Below, in pieces: positions 7,615-16,930 of a stretch of DNA of 64,000 nt. Numbering within the stretch: the stretch's first letter is position 1; each line of letters begins with the position of its first letter. The DNA is from Candidatus Defluviibacterium haderslevense (GTDB taxonomy: Bacteria > Bacteroidota > Bacteroidia > Chitinophagales > Saprospiraceae). The DNA is taken from assembly GCA_016712225.1 (NCBI GenBank), contig JADJRL010000003.1, positions 4,291,501 to 4,355,500 of the forward strand. The letters are read 5' to 3'. The notes beneath the pieces were generated by a model that saw only the letters and a list, made by a program, of their open reading frames with translations, did no database searches and was not told where the DNA came from. The position numbers and the translations under genes were made by a program.

Positions 7615-9165
7615 TTAGAACCAACCCGTTTTTTTCCTTCTCGGCGTTGAGGTTTTAATACCGAACATACCCAATAATCCCCTAGTAAGTTCACGTGCCA
7701 CTGTGCGTCCAACTTGTCTGGTCACACTGCTGTTCATCATTTTTTCGATCGTACTTTTTTCTTGTCGTCTTGAACTGGTGTCTGATCGGGTTTCAATCTG
7801 TTCTTCATCTTGTATGGCTTCTTCGATTTTTTTGGTTAAAATTTCGGCAGCACTATCCCTGTTTATTTCTTCATTATAATATTCATAAATTTCAGAAGCT
7901 TTGGTAATTTTCGCCATCTCTCCTTCCTTCAAAACATCCATTCGAGATGCCGGTGCACACATCATAACTTGAACTAATGCTGTAGGAATACCTTTTTCAT
8001 TCAAGGCTGTGACAAAGGCCTCTCCAATTCCTAATTCCGTCAATAATTGGCTGGTATTATAAAAATTCGATTCAGGATAATTCTCTGATGCAGATTTAAT
8101 GGCTTTTCGGTCATTTGCAGTGAAAGCTCTTAAAGCATGCTGAACTTTCATTCCTAATTGCCCTAAAATACTTTCAGGTATATCTCCTGGATTCTGAGTC
8201 ACAAAAATCAAGCCTACACCTTTGGACCGAATTAATTTGATAATCGTTTCTAATTGGTTAACTAAAGCAGATGTAGCTTCTTCAAACAATAAGTGTGCTT
8301 CATCAATAAAAAACACCAGTTTTGGCTTTTCAATATCACCTGCTTCAGGAAATTTGGAATAAATCTCAGCCAACATTTGAAGCATAAATGTTGAAAAAAA
8401 CTTGGGTTTGTCTTGAATATCACTTGCTCTTAAAATACTGATTACGCCTTGCCCCTGCCGATTGATCCTACACAAATCTTCTACTTCAAAGCTTCGTTCT
8501 CCAAAAAAACGATCTGCTCCCTGTTGTTCCAATTCAATCACCTTCCTCAATATGGTTCCAACTGATGCAGAAGAAACTGTCCCAAACTCTTTTTCTATGG
8601 CTTCCTTACCTTCATTGGTTACATATAATAGAACTTTCTTGAAATCTTCAAGATCCAACAACAATAAGCCATTATCATCAGCGAATTTAAATACCAGAGA
8701 TACTACCCCTTCCTGGGTATCATTCAAACCCAAAATTTTAGCTAAAAGCACTGGTCCAAATTCAGAAATGGTAGCTCTGAGCCGAACTCCCGGTTGATCC
8801 GAAATGGATAATAGCTCCACAAAATTATCTTGCGGATTCCAAGGAATATCCAATGCAGCATGTCGGTCAGAGATTTTACTATTCACTGTGCCGGCTTCAG
8901 CAATACCACTCAAATCGCCTTTAATATCCAATAGTACACTTGGGATACCTTGTTTTGATAATTGTTCCGCAATAAGTTGCAGCGATTTTGTTTTTCCGGT
9001 ACCTGTAGCTCCTGCTATAAGCCCGTGTCTATTCATCATTCGCAAAGGCAATTTGATAATAGTCTCTTTAACAACTTGCCCCTCATACATACCGCACCCA
9101 AGAATTATGGAAGATCCTTGAAATGTATATGCTTTGGAGATTTGTTCAATAAATGCTTCTTTCAT
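7615..9165 (-). CDS. HerA/YjgR-like ATPase (DUF853 family)
   Basis: The 516-residue protein is of the DUF853 (YjgR) family, related to HerA/FtsK-type P-loop ATPases. Walker A GATGTGKT is near residues 52-59, a DIKGDLSGI segment is near 80, and Walker B LVFFIDEAHLLF is near 285. A Q-A/G-rich sensor region VTQNPGDIPESILGQLG is near 325. The C-terminal tail is basic and ends in RRKKTGWF. The family is widespread but its job is poorly defined; a DNA- or protein-translocating motor is inferred from fold only. A promoter with both elements lies directly upstream. Confidence 0.88.
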   Translation of the reverse strand: MKEAFIEQISKAYTFQGSSIILGCGMYEGQVVKETIIKLPLRMMNRHGLIAGATGTGKTKSLQLIAEQLSKQGIPSVLLDIKGDLSGIAEAGTVNSKISDRHAALDIPWNPQDNFVELLSISDQPGVRLRATISEFGPVLLAKILGLNDTQEGVVSLVFKFADDNGLLLLDLEDFKKVLLYVTNEGKEAIEKEFGTVSSASVGTILRKVIELEQQGADRFFGERSFEVEDLCRINRQGQGVISILRASDIQDKPKFFSTFMLQMLAEIYSKFPEAGDIEKPKLVFFIDEAHLLFEEATSALVNQLETIIKLIRSKGVGLIFVTQNPGDIPESILGQLGMKVQHALRAFTANDRKAIKSASENYPESNFYNTSQLLTELGIGEAFVTALNEKGIPTALVQVMMCAPASRMDVLKEGEMAKITKASEIYEYYNEEINRDSAAEILTKKIEEAIQDEEQIETRSDTSSRRQEKSTIEKMMNSSVTRQVGRTVARELTRGLLGMFGIKTSTPRRKKTGWF

Positions 9166-9181
9166 GTATAGTTAGTATGCG

Positions 9182-9213
9182 CAAATTTAATTCAATTAAT
9201 ACGTTAAATCAAA
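9182..9213 (-). promoter_or_regulatory. Promoter of the HerA-like gene
   Basis: Minus strand: TTTG (9213-9210), 20 bases, TAAATTTG (9189-9182). Both elements match the Bacteroidota consensus, and the start codon follows about 17 bases downstream at 9165. Confidence 0.65.
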
Positions 9214-9262
9214 CTAGATTGTATGTTAAAAAGTTCTATATTGAGTCCTTAAAATTAAATCA

Positions 9263-10081
9263 TTGCAATTCCGGTATCTACTCTTTTTTATTCTAGTATT
9301 TTATGTGCTAGAAACCCAAGCACAACATAGTGTTTTTGTCAATTCTCAAAATTCCAGATCAAGGGGGATGTCCCAAACAGGTATTACTAGTGTCAATCCG
9401 TATGGATTTAATAACAACCCTGCCCATCTTGCATTACTCCATAAAAAAGGCACAGATCTCCAATACAGATCTTACTTTTTAGTGGACCAGCTTCACTATG
9501 GTTCAATTTCAGCTTATTATAAAACCTCGCAAAAAGATGGATTCGGTGCCAGTATACTCTATGACGGATCAACAGATTTAAATGATTTATTAATTGGATT
9601 TTCTTATGGTAGAAAATTGTCAGGCTCTTCAATAGTTGGGCTTGGATTACATTATTTGAACCAACATCTTCCGGAACATGGAAACTCCTGGACCATCATT
9701 CCTGAAATAGGCATCCAATCTGTATTGTTTTCAAAATTGATCGTAGCTACAGTTATCAAAAATCCGATTCCCATTCAATCGCCAAAATTGAAATCATTCC
9801 CAAGTGTATTTAAGTTAGGATTTAATTACGAAATATCCCCGCAACTCAATGTTTTAACAGAAGTGCATAAAATAAATCAATTACCCATCACAGGTCATTT
9901 TGGCTTAGAATACCGACCTATTCATGATCTATTTATACGGGCAGGGTTTATGAATAATGGACAATATAGCTTTGGCTTAGGTTATATTTTGAGAAGTAAA
10001 ATTAATCTGGATGCTTCCATGGAAGTGCATCCAGTATTGGGTATTTCACCTGGAATAGGAATACATTTTAATAGCTTGTAA
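9263..10081 (+). CDS. PorV/PorQ-like outer-membrane protein
   Basis: The 272-residue protein starts at a TTG; the next in-frame Met lies after the signal peptide. The signal peptide is residues 1-20 (ETQAQ). SRSRGMSQTGITSVNPYGFNNNPAHLA is the plug-like N-terminal region shared by PorV/PorQ (FadL-like) proteins, with N-N-P-A the usual N-P-A-x-L turn. The rest is antiparallel amphipathic strands (GLGLHYLNQ, FKLGFNYEIS, HFGLEYRP, FIRAGFMNNGQYSFGLGYIL) ending in a barrel-closing strand. PorV and PorQ help release T9SS cargo, and this window has several such cargoes. Which paralogue this is cannot be told. Confidence 0.7.
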   Translation: MQFRYLLFFILVFYVLETQAQHSVFVNSQNSRSRGMSQTGITSVNPYGFNNNPAHLALLHKKGTDLQYRSYFLVDQLHYGSISAYYKTSQKDGFGASILYDGSTDLNDLLIGFSYGRKLSGSSIVGLGLHYLNQHLPEHGNSWTIIPEIGIQSVLFSKLIVATVIKNPIPIQSPKLKSFPSVFKLGFNYEISPQLNVLTEVHKINQLPITGHFGLEYRPIHDLFIRAGFMNNGQYSFGLGYILRSKINLDASMEVHPVLGISPGIGIHFNSL

Positions 10082-10121
10082 AAACCGTCATGAAACATTA
10101 ATCAATAATGCATCGGTTTTT
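10081..10121 (+). terminator. Possible terminator
   Basis: AAAACCG (10081-10087) pairs with CGGTTTTT (10114-10121) just after the PorV/PorQ-like gene, and the T run is short. The remaining bases to 10306 hold no gene that I can see. Confidence 0.4.
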
Positions 10122-10306
10122 AAATCATTCTAAAGTAAAATATTCATCTGATAAAATTGGAATCAACACTTATAATTCAAATCTCCTCGACCAATTGATA
10201 ATTTCAGAAAGAAACTATGAATAATTCAGAATAAGCGTATTTTCAAAATAAATATTGGCTTATAACATCAAAAATTAATACTCTAAAAAGTATCAAAATT
10301 TATTGA

Positions 10307-10885
10307 TTAATCCACCAGTGATTTTTCATTACCCAATTTACTTTTAAACAGGAGATATACCATTATACCAATTACCAATCCTATGGTAAATCCAACCATC
10401 ACATCAAATGGAAAATGCACCCCAACATAGACTTGAGCAAAACCTATAATCAACGCCCATAAAGGCAAAACCCATCTCACTCGTCTCATACTATCTGCAA
10501 AACCTAAAGTAAATAAAATAGCTATGGCCATATGATTCGAAGCATGTGAAGAAGGCATACTAAATCCACTACCACAACCGATGGGCTGATTAAAATGTTC
10601 TTTGAAATAAATTTCATTACATGGTCGAATCCTTTTAAATGATTTTTTTAAAACGGTACTACATAACTGATCACTAATTACAATGGTTAAAACAAATGCA
10701 AAAATCCAGTACCAAAAATTGGCTCTATAATGAAAAAAAATCCATGTAAAAAAAAATATATACAACGGAAACCAAAAATATTTATCCCGAAATAAAGCAA
10801 TAACAGGATCTAGCGTTTCATTTCTGAGATTTAATTGAATCCATTCAAATAACGAATGATCCAAATAATTTAAATATTGGATCAT
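10307..10885 (-). CDS. PAP2-family membrane phosphatase
   Basis: The 192-residue protein has five to six membrane helices and the PAP2 acid-phosphatase motifs in order: KKSFKRIRP (K-x6-RP) near 75-83, MPSSHASNH (PSxH) near 109-117, and YVGVHFPFD (H-x3-D) near 154-162. The usual S-R pair before the third motif is A-Q here, a change I note without knowing its effect. Such enzymes dephosphorylate lipid diphosphates such as undecaprenyl-PP or lipid A. It overlaps the upstream methyltransferase gene by 4 bases (ATGA), so the two form an operon. Confidence 0.88.
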   Translation of the reverse strand: MIQYLNYLDHSLFEWIQLNLRNETLDPVIALFRDKYFWFPLYIFFFTWIFFHYRANFWYWIFAFVLTIVISDQLCSTVLKKSFKRIRPCNEIYFKEHFNQPIGCGSGFSMPSSHASNHMAIAILFTLGFADSMRRVRWVLPLWALIIGFAQVYVGVHFPFDVMVGFTIGLVIGIMVYLLFKSKLGNEKSLVD

Positions 10886-11622
10886 AGGTCAATGATATCT
10901 TTTTTAAATATACAAATCATGCGTTCCGATTTCAATGCATCATATGGCTCTAATTGATGATTCCCAAATACTTGGGTCAATTTAAGTCGACATGGCGCAA
11001 ATAATAACTCAATTTCAGCAAGTGAATACAAGCGAACACTCTCTTCAAACATTTGACAAGAATCATGATCACAAACAGCTATTTGTTTAATTACTCTTTT
11101 GTTTACAAGTTTTTTTGTAATATCAAAATGAATATTCTGTTTGGTTATATGCTCTTCATGAATCAAACCATCTACAACATAATGTGAATTCAAATAATCC
11201 AAAACAAAAATACCTCCATTTTTAACATTTAAAGCCATACTCAATGCAGCTTTTTGGTCATCATTGGGGGACTCAAAATATCCAAAACTTGTAAATAAAT
11301 TAAAAACTACATCATAGTAATTAATTCTAAACAAATGACGCATATCATGTTGATAAAAATTCAAATGTTCATTTTGATATACTAGTGCTTTTTCAATTCG
11401 ATTCAGAGAAAGATCTATACCCGTAACATCGAATCTGTATTCAGCTAAAGCCAGAGCGTGCCTTCCTGTACCACAACCAATATCTAATACAAAAGCCTGT
11501 TGATCAAGGTTCAAATACCTCAATAAATATTGTATAAATTCCTCTGCTTCAAGTTCATCTCGATCATCGTATAATATATCATAATACGTAGTATCGAACC
11601 ATGTTTTAAACCATTCACCCAT
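10882..11622 (-). CDS. Class I SAM-dependent methyltransferase
   Basis: The 246-residue protein carries a Rossmann-type SAM fold: VLDIGCGTGRHAL (motif I) near 46-58, GIDLS (motif II acid) near 68, DVVFNLFTSFGYF (motif IV) near 103, and GGIFVLDYLN (post-motif). The substrate is not identified; this layout is that of small-molecule methyltransferases. It is the first gene of a two-gene operon with the PAP2 phosphatase. It is divergent from glmM. Confidence 0.85.
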   Translation of the reverse strand: MGEWFKTWFDTTYYDILYDDRDELEAEEFIQYLLRYLNLDQQAFVLDIGCGTGRHALALAEYRFDVTGIDLSLNRIEKALVYQNEHLNFYQHDMRHLFRINYYDVVFNLFTSFGYFESPNDDQKAALSMALNVKNGGIFVLDYLNSHYVVDGLIHEEHITKQNIHFDITKKLVNKRVIKQIAVCDHDSCQMFEESVRLYSLAEIELLFAPCRLKLTQVFGNHQLEPYDALKSERMICIFKKDIIDL

Positions 11623-11669
11623 ATTCTGATAATAATCCTATTTGATTAAAGATTAAATGGCGAAATTAA

Positions 11670-11677
11670 TATATTTG
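11670..11677 (+). promoter_or_regulatory. Promoter -7 element of glmM
   Basis: TATATTTG matches TAnnTTTG exactly, 22 bases before ATG 11700. A TTTG at 11641-11644 could be the -33 element, although the 25-base gap is long. Confidence 0.5.
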
Positions 11678-11699
11678 TGCGGTTAATCAGGCATTCGAC

Positions 11700-13076
11700 A
11701 TGAGTTTAATTGTTTCTGTTTCAGGCGTTAGGGGCACTATTGGTGGGGTAAGTGGAGACAATTTGACACCGCCTGATATAGTTAAGTTCAGTTCAGCATA
11801 CAGCCAATGGATTAAAAATCAATACCCTCAGCCAACAGTCGTCATAGGAAGGGATGCTCGAATATCCGGACAATTGGTTTCCAAATTGGTTAGTTCCTGT
11901 TTGCAAAGTATGGGTGTCCATGTGATCGATTTAGATTTATCAACTACCCCAACGGTAGAAATGGCTGTGGTGCATCTCCGCGCTCAAGGAGGCATTATCT
12001 TAACCGCAAGCCACAACCCAAAACAATGGAATGCCTTAAAACTGCTTAACCAAAAAGGAGAGTTTTTATCAGCTGCTGATGGCGAACAGTTGTTGCACAT
12101 CATTCAACAAGATCAAATAGACTATGCTTCTGTTGACTCTCTGGGCCAATTAAGCCATTACGAAAATGCTATTCAGGATCATGTAACTGCCATTTTAAAA
12201 CTTCCCTTTCTACCAATTCAATCCATAAAATCAAGATCTTTTCATATAGTGGCCGATTGTATCAATTCTAGTGGCGCTATTGCATTACCCATACTTTTTG
12301 AAGCTCTGGGTTGTACCTATGAATTAATCAATGAAATACCTGATGGAAACTTCAATCATAATCCTGAACCTTTGCCAGAACATTTACAAGACCTACTATC
12401 AGCATGTGCTAACAGTTCAGCTATTGGAATTGCAGTTGACCCGGATGTAGACAGACTTGCATTGGTTGACGAAAAAGGTCAATATTTTGGAGAGGAGTAT
12501 ACTTTAGTAACCGTTGCTGATTACATGCTTGATTTAAAAGCAGGCAATACGGTTTCTAATCTTTCATCTTCAAGAGCATTACGAGATTTGACCCTTATGA
12601 AAGGAGGTCAATATTTTGCATCAGCAGTTGGAGAAGCACATGTAGTTCAAAAAATGAAAGAAGTACATGCCATTATTGGCGGAGAAGGAAATGGTGGTGT
12701 AATCCTTCCAGATTTACATTATGGCAGGGACTCACTTGTTGGCATTGCATTAGTTCTGGCTAATTGTGTTACGAAAAATAAAACATTATCTGAACTCAAA
12801 TCTGGCTATCCTAAATATGCTATGATAAAAGATAAGATCCAATTAAAACAAGACACGCCATATGATGAAGTTTTGCAATTATTGAAATCGAATTACAAAA
12901 ATGAAGAACTAAATACCATCGATGGATTGAAAATAGATTTTGATCATGCATGGATCCATTTAAGAAAATCCAATACAGAACCGATAATTAGAATATATTG
13001 TGAAGCTAAGTCCATTTCGGAGGCTGAAAAATTAACAAACCAACTCAAACATCACATTCATCATTTGATCCAATAA
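11700..13076 (+). CDS. glmM: Phosphoglucosamine mutase / phosphohexomutase
   Basis: An alpha-D-phosphohexomutase of 458 residues. The phosphoserine loop TASHNP is at 102-107 (Ser104). The metal loop DPDVDRLA is near 247-254, the sugar-binding GEGNGG loop is near 328, and the phosphate-binding RKSNTEPIIRIY loop lies near 424. The N-terminus SVSGVRGTIGG is the form seen in Bacteroidota GlmM-like enzymes. It makes glucosamine-1-phosphate for peptidoglycan and LPS; phosphomannomutase activity is the alternative. The cysteine desulfurase gene follows after 10 bases. Confidence 0.88.
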   Translation: MSLIVSVSGVRGTIGGVSGDNLTPPDIVKFSSAYSQWIKNQYPQPTVVIGRDARISGQLVSKLVSSCLQSMGVHVIDLDLSTTPTVEMAVVHLRAQGGIILTASHNPKQWNALKLLNQKGEFLSAADGEQLLHIIQQDQIDYASVDSLGQLSHYENAIQDHVTAILKLPFLPIQSIKSRSFHIVADCINSSGAIALPILFEALGCTYELINEIPDGNFNHNPEPLPEHLQDLLSACANSSAIGIAVDPDVDRLALVDEKGQYFGEEYTLVTVADYMLDLKAGNTVSNLSSSRALRDLTLMKGGQYFASAVGEAHVVQKMKEVHAIIGGEGNGGVILPDLHYGRDSLVGIALVLANCVTKNKTLSELKSGYPKYAMIKDKIQLKQDTPYDEVLQLLKSNYKNEELNTIDGLKIDFDHAWIHLRKSNTEPIIRIYCEAKSISEAEKLTNQLKHHIHHLIQ

Positions 13077-13086
13077 AATATTCATT

Positions 13087-14220
13087 GTGTCTCAAAGAAT
13101 TTATTTTGACAATGCAGCTACAACTCCTTTACTTCCCGAAGTCATACAAACCATTCATGAAATAGCAGGAACCATCTATGGCAACCCATCTTCTATACAT
13201 CGTGAAGGGGTGACAGCAAAAAATTTAATTGAAGAAAGCAGAAGAATACTAAGTAACTATTTACATACTTCTCCAGCGCAAGTATTTTTTACATCATGTG
13301 GAACAGAATCCAACAACATGATTATAAAATCTGCGATTAAGGATCACCACGTTAAAACAATCATTAGTTCACCCATTGAGCATTCATGTGTTTTAAATGC
13401 TATAAACCAATACGCCACTGAAAATAACGTCCAAGTCATTTATTTAAAACCCAATGGTCATGGCCTAATTGATATCCAAGAACTTGAGCGCCAATTGGAT
13501 CAATGTCAACATCCGGTACTGGTGAGTTTAATGCATACAAATAATGAACTTGGATCTACTATATCATTAGAAGAAATCAGCACCATATGTAAATCTAAAA
13601 ATGCCTTGTTCCATTCAGATACTGTTCAAAGTATTGGATTGTATGACCTTGATGTAGAAACCCTACAAATTGATTTTATTTCAGGATCTGCGCATAAATT
13701 TTTTGGACCCAAGGGAATAGGATTTGTCTATATTAAAAATCCGGTCGCTACCAAGCCTTTACTCTATGGAGGAAGTCAAGAAAGAAATTTGCGGGCAGGC
13801 ACAGAAAACATTATTGGAATTGCTGCCTTAGCAAAAGCACTTGAATTAAGTATAATCGAAAGAGATCAGCGCTTTAATCATTTAATGCAATTAAATCAAT
13901 ATTTCAGAACATCATTATTAGCTTCCAATTTAAATATTTCTTTCAATACACATGAGCATCAATTCAATCCAAAAATACTTAATGTCTATTTTGAAAATCA
14001 ACCCGGTTTAGAACTTATTTTAATGAATCTTGACATCCATGGCATTGCGGTATCCGCAGGATCTGCATGCTCTTCAGGCACTGAAAAATCTTCACATGTT
14101 ATAGAATACATTCGACCAGGAAGTTTAGGAAAATCCGTTCGTTTTTCTTTTTCTCACTTGAATACAATTGCTGAAATTGATATTTGCATTGATATTTTAA
14201 AAAAACTATTCATTAAATAA
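13087..14220 (+). CDS. Cysteine desulfurase (NifS/IscS family)
   Basis: The 377-residue PLP enzyme starts at GTG. It removes sulfur from cysteine as a persulfide for Fe-S clusters or tRNA thiolation. FDNAATTP opens the protein, the PLP lysine lies in SAHKFFGPKG (Lys204), and the persulfide cysteine lies in SAGSACSSG (Cys328). A His in SSPIEHS stacks on PLP. The short loop around the active Cys places it in the NifS/IscS (group I) branch. No IscU or Suf genes are adjacent. The 292 bases after it hold no gene. Confidence 0.93.
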   Translation: MSQRIYFDNAATTPLLPEVIQTIHEIAGTIYGNPSSIHREGVTAKNLIEESRRILSNYLHTSPAQVFFTSCGTESNNMIIKSAIKDHHVKTIISSPIEHSCVLNAINQYATENNVQVIYLKPNGHGLIDIQELERQLDQCQHPVLVSLMHTNNELGSTISLEEISTICKSKNALFHSDTVQSIGLYDLDVETLQIDFISGSAHKFFGPKGIGFVYIKNPVATKPLLYGGSQERNLRAGTENIIGIAALAKALELSIIERDQRFNHLMQLNQYFRTSLLASNLNISFNTHEHQFNPKILNVYFENQPGLELILMNLDIHGIAVSAGSACSSGTEKSSHVIEYIRPGSLGKSVRFSFSHLNTIAEIDICIDILKKLFIK

Positions 14221-14512
14221 ATAGTTAGACAAATATAAATTTCAAGGCAAATCAATGTTTATTTGGATCCTTCCCTAATCTTAATTCGTCAAGTAATTAG
14301 TCCTTTTCATCAGTTTATTCAACTCCTTCAAATACTTTAAATAAATAACTGCATACTTGAATATACTTTTGCAATGCCATTATTTACAATTAACAATTTT
14401 CACTTAATTTTTATTTAAAGACTTGCACTTATAAGTCTGTTGGATAATTTCGAATACTGATAAATTCGAAATAAGTGATACTTATTTTATTAAATAAAAT
14501 AAAACAATCAGT

Positions 14513-16744
14513 ATGTTAATTGATTATAAAATATGTTTATTCTGTATCACTATCTTCTTGATCGGTGGATCATGTGCTGATAATAAAGCAATTAATGACA
14601 AAATGATTGCACATTTGACAGAAACAAGTAAAAGAATATACAGTAAAGACAATAACTTTTGTCCTGAAGCTGAATATGAATATTATAATCAATTAGCTAA
14701 TGATCCATCGAATCCAGCAAGACAACTTCAATCTATTTTTATTCTTGGATACATTTTGATGAAGTTAGGAAAAGATGAACAAGCATGTGCGGTCTTTGAA
14801 AATGTTTACCGACAAATACCAGATTTAAATGCACCAGGCATAGAAGCTTTCTACAAGAATTATGCACTCTCCTATTTAAGATTAGGTGAAAGAAAAAATT
14901 GCATCACTAATCATTCTACTGAATCATGTATTGTTCCGATTCAAGGCAATGGCATTCATTTGGATAAACAAGGATCAAAAAAAGCAATTGAAATATACGC
15001 AACATTACTAAAGAGGAATCCAAAAGATTATGAATCCATGTGGTTAATGAACTTAGCCTATATGACCATTGGAGAATACCCATTTGGAGTGCCCAAAGAA
15101 TGGTTGGTTCCAGGTCTTGATAAAGACAATTCGGGTTATAGTATTAATCCATTTGATGATGTAGCTCAAAACTTGGGTATTTCACTTCGAGATATGGCGG
15201 GCGGAGAAATTATAGATGATTTTAATAATGATGGATATCTAGATATTATAACTTCAGATTGGAATATTCACCGCAAAATGCATTATTTTCAAAATGATAC
15301 CCAAGGGGGCTTTATAGATCTTTCTGAAAAATCAGATTTAGCTAGATTCTCCGGGGGACTAAATCTAATACAAACAGATTATAACAATGATGGTTACTTA
15401 GATATATTTGTTCTTAGAGGAGGCTGGATGGGACCGTTTGGTCGACAAATCAATTCATTAATACGCAATAATGGTGATGATACATTTACCGATGTAACTT
15501 TTGAAAGTGGAATAACTTCAGAATATCCCACCCAAACAGGAGTTTGGCGAGACTTCAATAAAGATGGGTGGTTGGATTTATATATAGGAAATGAATCAAC
15601 AAATGAGACTGGCCAAATCCCAAGTGAATTATATCTAAACAATCAAGATGGTACTTTTAAAGAAGTTGGTTTCATATCTGGAAGCAGAATTAGTGCGATG
15701 GTAAAAGGTGTAAGTTCAGCAGATTACAATAATGATGGCAGGGAAGATATTTTTATTTCTACCTGCGGAGGTGCGAAGATCCTATTACAAAATATTGCCA
15801 CCAAAAATGGAATTCCAATGTTCATTAAATCAACAGCTACTGCCGGCTTGGAAGATAATTTCAAAAAAACTTTTCCAACTTGGTTTTGGGATTATAATAA
15901 TGATGGCTGGGAGGATTTGTTTGTATGTGGTTATGATTTTGGCGAAAGTGTTGGACATTCAGCTGCTACTGAATCTTTGCATATTCCAAATCAAGCCAGT
16001 GTCATGTATTTATATAAAAACAATAAAGACGGCACTTTTACAAATGAGAGTAAAGCAGCAAATCTGAATAAATCTGTATTTGCAATGGGTGCAAATTTTG
16101 GAGATATAGATAATGATGGTTATTTAGATATGTATTTAGGTACTGGAAATCCAGATTATGGAGCATTGACTCCAAATCGGCTTTTTAGAAATATGGGTAA
16201 TGGTACATTCGCAGATGTAACAGTTGCAGGTCGCGTAGGAAATTTACAAAAAGGACATGCAGTAGCATTATCCGATTTAGACAACGACGGCGACCAAGAT
16301 ATTTTTATTAAAATGGGAGGAGCCTATATTGGTGATGTATTTAATACTTCTCTTTACCTCAATCCAGGACAAAACAACAATCATTGGATTAATATACAAT
16401 TGATCGGTACAGAGACCAATCGAGCAGCTATCGGGTCTAGACTTAAATTTAGTTTTAGAGATGAGGGCGTTGTAAGAAATATTTATTCCACAGTAAATTC
16501 TGGTGGAAGTTTTGGTTCCACTTCATTGCGAAGAGAAATAGGTTTAGGTCAGGCAGAAATCATCGACGAATTAGAAATAACTTGGCAAAAAACGGGCAAA
16601 AAACAAATATTTAAAAATATAAAACCAAATCAATTTCTCATCATTACTGAAGGAAATAATGAAATTAAAACAAAACATTTAAAAAGTTTTGATTTCAAAA
16701 AAGCAAATTTAAAAGGCCAAATGTGCAAACCAAAACCAGCTTAA
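14513..16744 (+). CDS. FG-GAP/ASPIC repeat lipoprotein (CRTAC1 family)
   Basis: The 743-residue protein has a lipoprotein signal (IGGS-Cys at about residue 21). Residues 30-200 are helical with TPR-like pairs. Residues 220-600 hold at least seven calcium-binding FG-GAP/VCBS loops of the form D-x-N-N-D-G-x-x-D (DFNNDGYLDI, DYNNDGREDI, DIDNDGYLDM, DLDNDGDQDI). The C-terminal ASPIC/UnbV domain runs from about 625 (WINIQLIGT...NRAAIGSRL) to 725 (DELEITWQKTGKKQ). It is probably surface-exposed and calcium-stabilised. Such proteins often accompany SusCD-type or adhesion systems, but none is adjacent here. Confidence 0.88.
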   Translation: MLIDYKICLFCITIFLIGGSCADNKAINDKMIAHLTETSKRIYSKDNNFCPEAEYEYYNQLANDPSNPARQLQSIFILGYILMKLGKDEQACAVFENVYRQIPDLNAPGIEAFYKNYALSYLRLGERKNCITNHSTESCIVPIQGNGIHLDKQGSKKAIEIYATLLKRNPKDYESMWLMNLAYMTIGEYPFGVPKEWLVPGLDKDNSGYSINPFDDVAQNLGISLRDMAGGEIIDDFNNDGYLDIITSDWNIHRKMHYFQNDTQGGFIDLSEKSDLARFSGGLNLIQTDYNNDGYLDIFVLRGGWMGPFGRQINSLIRNNGDDTFTDVTFESGITSEYPTQTGVWRDFNKDGWLDLYIGNESTNETGQIPSELYLNNQDGTFKEVGFISGSRISAMVKGVSSADYNNDGREDIFISTCGGAKILLQNIATKNGIPMFIKSTATAGLEDNFKKTFPTWFWDYNNDGWEDLFVCGYDFGESVGHSAATESLHIPNQASVMYLYKNNKDGTFTNESKAANLNKSVFAMGANFGDIDNDGYLDMYLGTGNPDYGALTPNRLFRNMGNGTFADVTVAGRVGNLQKGHAVALSDLDNDGDQDIFIKMGGAYIGDVFNTSLYLNPGQNNNHWINIQLIGTETNRAAIGSRLKFSFRDEGVVRNIYSTVNSGGSFGSTSLRREIGLGQAEIIDELEITWQKTGKKQIFKNIKPNQFLIITEGNNEIKTKHLKSFDFKKANLKGQMCKPKPA

Positions 16745-16880
16745 GTATTGCACTATACTTTTATTGAAAGAAAGAATCAGATATATCTACTTTGTCTAAA
16801 ATAAATGATTTATTTTTACTCACAGAAATTGGAAAAAACGAACATTAATTATTCAATATCATTTTATTAGTATGTTAATA

Positions 16881-16912
16881 AAAAAATGCTACACAATGTA
16901 TAGCATTTTTTA
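16881..16912. terminator. Bidirectional terminator
   Basis: AAAAAATGCTACA pairs with TGTATAGCATTTTTT (one small bulge), with A and T runs on either side, between the convergent FG-GAP gene and the DVKAI-repeat gene. Confidence 0.8.
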
Positions 16913-16930
16913 TAATAGCAATAAATTGAA